Source: an uncultured Clostridia bacterium (lineage in GTDB: Bacteria; Bacillota; Clostridia; TANB77; CAG-508). Taken from it: a stretch of 64,000 bases of DNA. Of this stretch, positions 26,283 through 35,200 are shown one piece after another (the stretch's first letter is position 1; each line of letters starts with the position of its first letter). Below the pieces are notes generated by a model, which did no database searches, was not told the DNA's origin, and saw nothing but the letters and a program-made list of their open reading frames with translations. The stretch covers positions 62,001 to 126,000 of the forward strand of contig CALXWW010000001.1 in NCBI GenBank assembly GCA_944392545.1, in the 5' to 3' direction. The position numbers were made by a program, and so were the translations under genes.

Positions 26283-27533
26283 TTATGCCAAACTAGCATA
26301 TATTATTGTAAGAATATTTATTATCAATATTGTAATTATTACCACTCTTGTAATTTTATTATTTTTGTTTAATTCTTCAACATTATGTCTTTTATATGAT
26401 ACATCATACTCATTTTTTATTTTAGAATATGTTAACTCTATATCTAGATTCTTCATCCAGATTACTTCTAACCTTCTTCCAAATTCTTCATTTGTCATAT
26501 CTTGTATCCATAATTGTTTTGTAAAATTTATTAACCCTTCTTCTGCTTTTTTAAATTTTCTTCTAAAATCATAGTTTAATTTATTTAATAGTATCTTCTT
26601 GTATAAAACTAATATGTATGTATATAAATACTCGCTTTCATACTTTTGAGGAACTATTGTAAAATTAGAAGTATTTATATTTGAAGTAAATAGTACTGTA
26701 CTTGTAGATGTAAAACCATATTTTATATATTGATTTTTATACATCAACTTTTTTTCTTCAAATTTGTCTGTTTCCCTCGTATATTTGTCATCTAATATTT
26801 GAGAGCTTGCAGGAAGTACAGAGCGATATTTTTCAAATAAATTATCCAGCTCTTCTTCTTTTGTATTTTCATTCCAGTCCTTTTGATCAAGACAAGCATA
26901 TGAATATACAAAAAACTTTTCCGTACCTATATTAGCTTCATTAGTAATATTTTCTGTTCCTGTTAATTCTTTTATTAAAACTGAAATATCTTTTACATTT
27001 TTAAATGTATTTGATTGTATTTTTATATTTTCGTATTCTTTTAAATTATATGCAATGGAATTAATTTCTCTAAATTTATAGTTAAAATTCAGTATATCAG
27101 AAAAATTTTCACTATTTTCTAAATTTGTTTTAAATACTAAAAAACATATTCCTGTCTTAAAGCATATAATTTTAATCTCTGATATTTCAAAAAAGATTCC
27201 GTTTTCATCGTTTACTTTACCTTGCAAATTTTCTGATAGTTCATAATTAAATATATTACATTCATGTTCTGCGAGTAATGTTGCTTTAACTGTAGTATCT
27301 AACTTTTTAAAATCTCTTAATCCTTGTTTATTAGCTTCAAACGACCAAAACATATAGTCTCTTATATTAGGTAGAAAATATGTATATAAATGTATATCTT
27401 TTTGCTTATCAAATATTCTTAATTTACACTTTTTATTTCTTAATAGTCCTTGTAAATATTTTTTATATTTTTCTTCTTCAATTACATACGGATAAATAAA
27501 ATAAGTATACTGGTATTTTGTCATAAGTTCCAT
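26283..27533 (-). CDS. Hypothetical protein with C-terminal membrane anchor
   Basis: 416 residues, not recognised. The body is cytoplasmic-looking, rich in Lys, Asn, Phe and Tyr. A single C-terminal hydrophobic segment (VVIITILIINILTIIYASLA) would anchor it with the body inside. Recurrent features are YFIYPYVI near the start, YTYFLPNIRDYMFW and LWIQDMTNEEFGRRLE. AGGAGG is eight bases before the ATG. It follows the WG-repeat gene after 19 bp, so the two are probably co-expressed and may act together at the membrane. Confidence 0.8.
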   Translation of the reverse strand: MELMTKYQYTYFIYPYVIEEEKYKKYLQGLLRNKKCKLRIFDKQKDIHLYTYFLPNIRDYMFWSFEANKQGLRDFKKLDTTVKATLLAEHECNIFNYELSENLQGKVNDENGIFFEISEIKIICFKTGICFLVFKTNLENSENFSDILNFNYKFREINSIAYNLKEYENIKIQSNTFKNVKDISVLIKELTGTENITNEANIGTEKFFVYSYACLDQKDWNENTKEEELDNLFEKYRSVLPASSQILDDKYTRETDKFEEKKLMYKNQYIKYGFTSTSTVLFTSNINTSNFTIVPQKYESEYLYTYILVLYKKILLNKLNYDFRRKFKKAEEGLINFTKQLWIQDMTNEEFGRRLEVIWMKNLDIELTYSKIKNEYDVSYKRHNVEELNKNNKITRVVIITILIINILTIIYASLA

Positions 27534-27552
27534 TGATATTTCCTCCTATGTT

Positions 27553-29082
27553 TTATTTATCAGTAAAATAATATAAGTTTAAATCTTCACCTAAATGCCA
27601 TTTACCAATAAACTCTACTAAAATATTATTATCTAAATTATATGATGGTGCTACTGCTATTCGTCCTTGTGAGTCCACCGAACCCCATAGTCCATTTTGT
27701 TTTACACTTGCATATCCATAATCGTTTTGTTCTCTTGCATCATCATATATATAATTTACTACAACATTTCCATTTTTATCTACAAATCCATATTTTCCTT
27801 CTTCATTTCTACTTAAGAAAATTGTATTTCCATTTAATATTTCTTGGCTTGTTTTTTCTTCAAATCTAAAATTATAATATTTATATGTATCATTATCTCT
27901 TACCTTTATATATCCTTTTGTCTCATTAACTTCTGATACGATTACATTTGATAATTTCACATTAAGATCTGAATCTAATAAATCCGATGTATAGTCTTTA
28001 TTTATTCCCTCATAAAGGTTAGATGCCGCCCTATATGATATATTCGAATATTTTAAGTCTACCAATATTTTTTTTGTATCATCTATAATTCCATATTTTC
28101 CATTATCTGCTACTATATATTTATTTCCTTCTGCATATGTAATACTATCATATTTTATATCTATTACATTTTTTCCTGAAGTTATAGAAACAACTCCATA
28201 ATTTCCATCATTTTCAATAATTGCATTTTCTCCAGCTATAGATATTATATCCTCATAATCTCCATCTAAATATTTATTTCCCTCTGTATCTACTACTTCC
28301 CAGTTGTCATTTTCTTTAACTATATAGTATTTTCCTCCACCATATACATTTTTTATAGCATCATATTTTTCCTCTACTGCTACTGTCTTTGTATATGTTA
28401 TTACTCCATATTGGTTGTCTTCATTTTTTACTATGTATCCATCTTCAAATCTAGTAGAAATTGGTTTTATCTCTCTATATTTGTTATCAATAATTACTGA
28501 CCCCACATTGTCAATTATTCCTAACTTTCCACTTTTTTCTGTAAGTAAACTATTTTCTACACCTTTTAAAGCATTTATCGAGTCGTATTCACAATTTGCT
28601 ATTTGTGTACCGTTAGTATCAATCAATCCATATTTTCCATCTTTTGATACTTTTAATATTCCTGCCTGATACCACAAATTATTGCTTTCGTCATAATTCT
28701 CTATCGCTTCAACTGTATCATAAGTTGTAAATAATTCCTCTCCCTTTTCATTTAATACTATTGTATTATAAGTGTTTTCATTATAGTTTACATCTGTTGT
28801 ACATATAAATATAGCTTTTTGATTATCTGGTATCACTATATATTCATCATATGTTGGCTCTATTATTGTATTTCCTCTTGAATCTATAACTCCCCATTTT
28901 CCGTTTGTATATATAGGAAAATATCTTAATATTACAGATTTCTCTTTGACTGTATCTTCAGAACTAAATAGCTTTTTTATTCCTATAACAAACATAACTA
29001 TTACTGCTATTGCTATTAATACAGCAAAAACCTTCTTTATGTTTAACTTTGGTTCTCCTTCATATCTTTTACCTCTACTCAT
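27553..29082 (-). CDS. WG-repeat protein with N-terminal membrane anchor
   Basis: 509 residues. A short basic start and one transmembrane helix (about 22-40) are followed by about ten WG repeats, seen as GKWGVIDSRGN, GKYGLIDTNGT, GKLGIIDNVGS, NQYGVITYTK, GNYGVVSITS and GKYGFVDKNGN-type units of 35-50 residues. WG repeats probably form a beta-propeller-like or solenoid binding surface outside the cell. The start was set at ATG 29082, which follows GGAGG; the upstream in-frame TTG overlaps it. Confidence 0.88.
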   Translation of the reverse strand: MSRGKRYEGEPKLNIKKVFAVLIAIAVIVMFVIGIKKLFSSEDTVKEKSVILRYFPIYTNGKWGVIDSRGNTIIEPTYDEYIVIPDNQKAIFICTTDVNYNENTYNTIVLNEKGEELFTTYDTVEAIENYDESNNLWYQAGILKVSKDGKYGLIDTNGTQIANCEYDSINALKGVENSLLTEKSGKLGIIDNVGSVIIDNKYREIKPISTRFEDGYIVKNEDNQYGVITYTKTVAVEEKYDAIKNVYGGGKYYIVKENDNWEVVDTEGNKYLDGDYEDIISIAGENAIIENDGNYGVVSITSGKNVIDIKYDSITYAEGNKYIVADNGKYGIIDDTKKILVDLKYSNISYRAASNLYEGINKDYTSDLLDSDLNVKLSNVIVSEVNETKGYIKVRDNDTYKYYNFRFEEKTSQEILNGNTIFLSRNEEGKYGFVDKNGNVVVNYIYDDAREQNDYGYASVKQNGLWGSVDSQGRIAVAPSYNLDNNILVEFIGKWHLGEDLNLYYFTDK

Positions 29083-29251
29083 AGTGACCTCCAAAATAGA
29101 TATTTTTTTACATGTATACTATATCATATTTACGGGTACAATTACAACATTATTATACATTTTTCACAAAAATAGACTTATTTTATTAATACTTAAGTAA
29201 ATATTTTAATAAATATTTAAATCTAAAAAATAATTTAAATATTAAAAACTT

Positions 29252-29303
29252 AAAAATTTGGTAGATAATCTCAAAATAATTTTTGAGCCCCCACCAAATT
29301 TTT
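29252..29303 (-). terminator. spoIIE terminator
   Basis: AAATTTGGT / ACCAAATTTTT outer stem enclosing a CTCAAAA / TTTTGAG inner stem, with a T-run on the minus strand, about 100 bp after spoIIE. The 29304-29398 remainder shows nothing else. Confidence 0.65.
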
Positions 29304-29398
29304 TCTTAGGAATTCTGTTAAAATCTACTTGACTGATAACTAGATAAAACCTTCTTGATAAAATATTATCTTATTTTATATTTAATTACAGTCTAATT

Positions 29399-31888
29399 TT
29401 ATTTTTTAGTAATTTTCGCTACGATTACACTCATATCGTCTTTTTGCTTACCGTAGTCATTGTCTATCGCTTCTCCAATGATTATATCTGCTATCTTTTG
29501 AGCATCGTTTATTTCTATATCTTCTAATAAGTACTTTAACCATAATTGCTTATTTACATATTCTTTATTTGAATCTAGTACTCCATCTGTACACATCACA
29601 AGTATGTCTCCTTCTTGAAGATCGTAATCATATACAACTAAATCTACGTTACTCAATATTCCAGTAGGAAGTGCCATAGATTTTAGTAATTGGACGTTTT
29701 TGCCCCTTTTTACATATGTTGGACAAGCACAGTTTTTTATAAATTCCATATTTCCATTAAACAAATCTAGTATTTCTATATCTAAAGTTGCATACATATC
29801 TTCTTCTGTATTTGCTGAAAGTGTAGAATTTATTAGTTTCAAAGATACTTCTTTTTCGAATCCAGCAGATAATAATCTTTCTAACATTTTTACTGCTATT
29901 TTACTACTTTTCATAGCCTCTGGTCCAGACCCCATGCCATCACTTAATGCTAGCAGATACTTGCCGTCTTGTAATTTTATCTGCAAACTACTATCTCCAG
30001 ATACCGGTGATCCCGATTTTGTTGATTTTGCAGTACCTATCTGTATATTGTACTTATCGTCCGATATATATGTGAATTTGCAAGTATCTTTATTTAATCT
30101 TAATCCACATACCTGATTTTGTAGAATTAAATTTTGTTCTAATACTTTATTTAATATTTTGTTTATTTTTCTTACATCACATTCTGTTCCGTCTAAATTA
30201 TCGCATACGTCTGTATATATATCAACAATATACCTTTTGGAATTAGTTTGCTTTATTTCTATATTCTTTATTTCTATATCTTTTTGTTCTAGCAATTTTA
30301 GTATTTCTTCTTTTTGAATAGAAAATTCATCATCTTCTTTATTAATATCATCTGCCATTTTTGAAATAGCCTCTGATACTCCTCTTAATTGTTCTGATAT
30401 GTTTTTCTTACTTTCATCCAACTTTTTCTTCCAAATAAAGTTTATTTTACTAACTCTATATGAATAATTTATCGCTTTAACTATTTTATACACATCTTCG
30501 TTTGCCTGGTTCTTAGTGTTTTCAAATCCTACAACATAGTTGTTATTTTTCTCCATTATCTTAACAAATTCTTTCTCTGTTATCACGTCATTTTCTACTA
30601 AGTAATTAAATATGTCTGTTATTAATTCTTCCGTAGGATAGTATATCTCTTCATAAAGCATATTATCTTCTAGTTCTTCTAAATTTTTCTTTAACTCTTC
30701 CATAAAAATATCTATATTTGCCTTTTCTTGCGCCTTTAATTCTTTTTCTGAAAGTATTGTTGCTGCTGCTTCGCTATAGCTCTCTGCCATATCAAAAATA
30801 GTATCAGACATACTGTTTAATTTAAATATAGTATCTTTATTTTCTTCTAAATCTCTTTCCGTTCTTTCTGGTAATAGTTTTGTACTTCCAACCAAATCTT
30901 CTATATTAATCTCTATGTTTTTAGGAATGATTAAAAGTCCCAATGAAGCTATTAGTATCTCTTGAAATACTATAAGGTCTACTGTATTTCCATTGGCAGC
31001 ATACGCTAAAATTACATTTCCTAGCGTAAATCCCGCTATTACGCCTAATCTACCCAACCTATTTAAAAGCCCTGCAATCAATCCAGATATTGCATACGCT
31101 GCAATCATTATAGGTTCTGTACCTGTAATAATTCCTAGAACTACTCCTATAGTTATTCCACCAGTTGCACCTACTAGCATACCATTTTTCCATCCAAGTA
31201 CTAAAACTATTAATATACTTAAAATATTTTTTAATGAAAAACCAAAAATGCTTAAACTTCCAAACGCTGTTATGGTTATTGCAAGTAAAAGGCTTGTCCC
31301 TGTTACTTCCTCTATAGAAAATGCTCTTCTTTTTCCAAAATCTATTATCATTGTAATTGAATTTGTAAATATTTTATAAAATATGTAGGCTGTCATGGCA
31401 AGCATTATACTGGTTAATAAATCAAACACGTAAAAAGTTCTAAAGAACATTGGTATTATTTGTACCAGTATAACTGCAAAGAATAAGTGAAATCCTATCT
31501 TTCGTCTTTCATTAACATTATCCTGTATTTTAGGTCTTACTACTAAGACCATTGAAAATAAAACTAATGAAGTTATAAAATATATAATTAAATTATTAAA
31601 TCCAAATCCAATAAATGTTCCTATTAAAGATAATACATACATTATCCCAATAGGTCTATTATTACTTAAAGAGCTTGCAATAATGGCTAGTCCAAATGGA
31701 GACAATGAAAACATTAAAGCACTTTCATCAAATCCTACCATAGATATTAAAAAAGTTACTGCATATAGCATAATGTTTTGTCTTGCAAATAACCTTTTTA
31801 GCACATCTTTTGCACTAACTTTTTTATTTTCTTCAATATTGTCGTCATTTTGATTATCCAATAAGTCTCTTGTTATATTTTGAAACAT
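29399..31888 (-). CDS. spoIIE: Stage II sporulation protein E (SpoIIE)
   Basis: 829 residues. The N-terminal third has about ten transmembrane helices, followed by a central regulatory region and a C-terminal PP2C-type serine phosphatase domain (DGMGSGPEAMKSS near residue 650, CTDGVLDSN, DDMSVIVAKI). SpoIIE dephosphorylates SpoIIAA to activate sigma-F in the forespore and sits at the asymmetric septum. The start was set at ATG 31888 after GAGGTGG; the upstream GTG overlaps that site. A Spo0A-type promoter lies at 31977-32009. This gene marks the organism as an endospore former. Confidence 0.95.
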   Translation of the reverse strand: MFQNITRDLLDNQNDDNIEENKKVSAKDVLKRLFARQNIMLYAVTFLISMVGFDESALMFSLSPFGLAIIASSLSNNRPIGIMYVLSLIGTFIGFGFNNLIIYFITSLVLFSMVLVVRPKIQDNVNERRKIGFHLFFAVILVQIIPMFFRTFYVFDLLTSIMLAMTAYIFYKIFTNSITMIIDFGKRRAFSIEEVTGTSLLLAITITAFGSLSIFGFSLKNILSILIVLVLGWKNGMLVGATGGITIGVVLGIITGTEPIMIAAYAISGLIAGLLNRLGRLGVIAGFTLGNVILAYAANGNTVDLIVFQEILIASLGLLIIPKNIEINIEDLVGSTKLLPERTERDLEENKDTIFKLNSMSDTIFDMAESYSEAAATILSEKELKAQEKANIDIFMEELKKNLEELEDNMLYEEIYYPTEELITDIFNYLVENDVITEKEFVKIMEKNNNYVVGFENTKNQANEDVYKIVKAINYSYRVSKINFIWKKKLDESKKNISEQLRGVSEAISKMADDINKEDDEFSIQKEEILKLLEQKDIEIKNIEIKQTNSKRYIVDIYTDVCDNLDGTECDVRKINKILNKVLEQNLILQNQVCGLRLNKDTCKFTYISDDKYNIQIGTAKSTKSGSPVSGDSSLQIKLQDGKYLLALSDGMGSGPEAMKSSKIAVKMLERLLSAGFEKEVSLKLINSTLSANTEEDMYATLDIEILDLFNGNMEFIKNCACPTYVKRGKNVQLLKSMALPTGILSNVDLVVYDYDLQEGDILVMCTDGVLDSNKEYVNKQLWLKYLLEDIEINDAQKIADIIIGEAIDNDYGKQKDDMSVIVAKITKK

Positions 31889-31976
31889 AGTAACCACCTC
31901 TACCTTTTTATTTATGCATTAATGTTCTTATTAAATAGTTTTCATTTGTGTTAATAGTATTTCTTAATGCTACCCT

Positions 31977-32009
31977 ATTATAGTCTTTTTTTTAGATGTT
32001 TTTTGTCAC
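31977..32009 (-). promoter_or_regulatory. Spo0A-dependent-type promoter of spoIIE
   Basis: GTGACA (32009-32004), a 21-bp spacer, then a perfect TATAAT (31982-31977) on the minus strand. The over-long spacer with a good -10 is the hallmark of Spo0A-activated sigma-A promoters such as spoIIE and spoIIG of Bacillus. The -35 overlaps a sequence close to a Spo0A box (TTTTGTCACA on the plus strand), and TCACATTT / AAATGTGA arms (32006-32013, 32042-32049) flank the upstream side. The rest of the 31889-32250 gap is AT-rich without genes. Confidence 0.65.
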
Positions 32010-32191
32010 ATTTAATCCATAATATAAAAAAGTTTTTTACAAAATGTGATGTGCTTTTTATTATTTTATTCTTATTTAACAATTTTCTCATATTATTTTA
32101 TCTTAAAATAGCACTTTTTTCAATAATTTGCTGATAAAAATTTAATTTTATACTTCTCAAGATATATTATTTACTTTAATACTTAATACAG

Positions 32192-32230
32192 TATTGAGGT
32201 AGAAAACATTTAAAGTTTTCTACCTCAATA
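32192..32230. terminator. Strong hairpin after the first giant surface-protein gene
   Basis: A 16-bp perfect stem TATTGAGGTAGAAAAC / GTTTTCTACCTCAATA with a 7-nt loop, 21 bp after the stop at 32251. The T-run is poor, so it may act as a terminator or as an mRNA 3'-end stabiliser. Confidence 0.6.
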
Positions 32231-32250
32231 AATTAGTATCTGTATTTTAT

Positions 32251-35200
32251 TTATTTGTTGTCATTCTTTTTTAATACTTTTACTTTAATTAATACAATTC
32301 CAACTACCAGTATTGCCGCTACAATTCCAGCTATCATATAGAAGAAGTTATTCTCACCAAACGGTGTTAATATAACTATTCTTTCTGCTACACTACTATC
32401 TACTTCTGAAGCATCATCTAATAGTGGATCTTGATTTCCTACCACTGAGTATGCCATCCTTCTACCATTTTCATTAGATGTTTTTACAATTTCAACCATG
32501 TTAGTATATTGTAAGTCATCCTCTGTATTCTCTGGCGTAATTAATTGTGATAATACTAATGTTTTGCTTACTTCATCTCCTGGCGCTAATTCTGTGTTAA
32601 AGTTTGAAGTTTGAATTATATTATTAAATTTTGCAATGTTATTTGTTAATCTTCCATTTACTAAATCGCCATTCAACAAGTCCTCATTTGATATAACTGA
32701 CCATCCATCCTTACTATTTGCGCTATTATTTGCCTCAAATTGTAAATTGTTTTGTACGTAATCTACTACTTGTTCCGCTGTAGTTGTCGATACATGTGCA
32801 CCTGAAATATCTCCTTTATAGTAGAAATTCTTTTGAGCCCCATCAACATAATCTACCTCACCTACGTTTGTAACTTTTATAGCGTATGTTACTTGGATCG
32901 TAGCACCATGCATTAACTCTTCATCCATTGTAATCTGTACTAAACCTTTATCTGTATCTCTTACAATGTTTTCTATTTCATCTCTGTATGAATATCTATG
33001 TTTACTTTCGTCCCCATAGTATTCTTTATACATTCCTATAGCATCTCCTTCTTGATAGTAATCGTTTCCTCCAACTCGGTTATCGTCTGCATCTATTTTG
33101 TTTTTGTCTATGCTATATTCTTTATGGTCTTGCCACAACGCATTGTTTGCAGCTTCATTTATATCAAATAATACACTATTATTTGCAAGTGTTACTTTAA
33201 TGTTTGCTATAGATTTATCTATTTCAAGTTGTGCTTTTGGTCTTTCCGTTAATCCTAAATCTATATTATTTAACGTGTAGTTACTATTATATTGGTTGTT
33301 TCCGACATAATCTTTGCTTGAGTTAGATGAGTTGTTTAATGTTCCTTTATCTCCATCAGATTGTTGTCTATCATACTCAAATTCAACTACTATAACTCCT
33401 GTTTCAGCTGTCATATATGTATTGTCCATAAGTTCGTTATATAAGCTTGAATCTCCACTATATGGTGAAGCTAAAACTTCTGCTATATGATTTGTTACGT
33501 CTTTATTACTGTAATCTATTACTCTGTCTCTACCTGCAACTTCTCTTGCCGAATTTACCGGTCCTATAATATTTAATCCAGATCTATTTGAAGTACTCCA
33601 TATATCTTTTGCATCTGAGTAATTTGTCGAGTCACTATCTGCTTTATATATATCATATCCGTATGTACCACTTTCATTTTGTGTCTCTGTATTTGTGTAT
33701 CCTACATACTTTCCGGATGAATCCGTTTGTCCTGATTGATCTATTCCGTCTTGATATGTTGTAGACTTGAAGTCTTGTCCATTGTATGATACTGATTGCT
33801 CTCCTGATGGAATAGCTGTTGCCTCAGTATCCCCATAGTAAAATCTTATTACATAGTCTCCTGGTATATAACTTTCAAAGGCGTATCTACCATCTCCGTT
33901 TGTTGTTGTTTCTTGCCAAATATATTCTGAACCATCTATACATTTTTCAACTAATTGTACTGTCACTCCGCTTATTCCTGTCTCTTCCTCTTGTCTTATA
34001 CCGTCTCCTATAATTGCATCTGTAGAATTATTTGGGTCTCCGAATGTTTCAGTACGTTCATCTTCCCATACAGTACCATTTGCACGTCTTATAGCATCTT
34101 CATCTATTATTACTCTTAAAGACGGTGCTCTATCTGTGTCATCTTCAAAGTTCTTTTCATATTTTTCTACTTTCATATCTTTTTCTTCAAGGTTACCTGG
34201 GTTAGAATCCCTATCTAATAATCCAGCTATATCTTTAGAACCTTTGCTTACTCCGTTTGGAAGTTTTGTTCCATCTTTGTAGTATGTCATATATCCATTT
34301 ATTTCAGCAATATTTTCTTTAGCATTAGTATCCTCATCTAATATTATTTTGTTTTCTTGTTTGTTTACTTCGAATGTTAAATAAATATATGCACTCTCTC
34401 CAGTCGCTAGTTTTTTATTTTCTAATCCTCTAATATATAGATTTTGATACTGTTCTCCTAAGTTTTTCTCATTTCCATATCGACTTTTTCCTTCTTCTGC
34501 TTTAACATCTCTTGAATTGTCTATGAAGGCTAAAGCTGTTGTGCTCTCTCTGTCTATTATATCTTGATCTTGTGCCATCATTTCATAGTATTGATCTTTA
34601 CTTACAGTAGTACTAGTATTATTTCCATCTTTATACATTATCCATGATAAGTTTGGTTTGTATGTATATTCTGAATCATAGTAATCCACTACTTCTTTTA
34701 TCTGTGACATTATACTCATTGATTGGTTCTTTACTGTAATCTTGTATGTTATATATACTTCTAAATCAGATCCTGGGTGATTTAATTCTGATGAATTATA
34801 GTTGTAATCAGTTTCATATATTTCTCTGTTATATCCACTGTTATAGTATGCCTCATAATCTGACATTCTTACATTTATGTCCCAATATGTATTATTGTCA
34901 TTTCCGTCTGCATTATTTGAGCCTTCTTCCTGTTCTGCTCTTTTATCATAAGAATATATCACTGTTTTGTTATTTATTTTTAATGCTGCTTTATATACAT
35001 CTTTTCTAACAGCCGCATCAAATTCCGGCCTTCTATATAGTCCTAAATTTATATATAATTGTCCCGGACGAACTGAGTATAAATCAATTTTTCCATTAAA
35101 TGGTGAACCTGAATATGCTTGTATATAACAATCTTCTATAAATTGTAGTTTTCTTAATGTTTCTTTATTTCCACCTGCAATATCATTGTATATACGTTTC

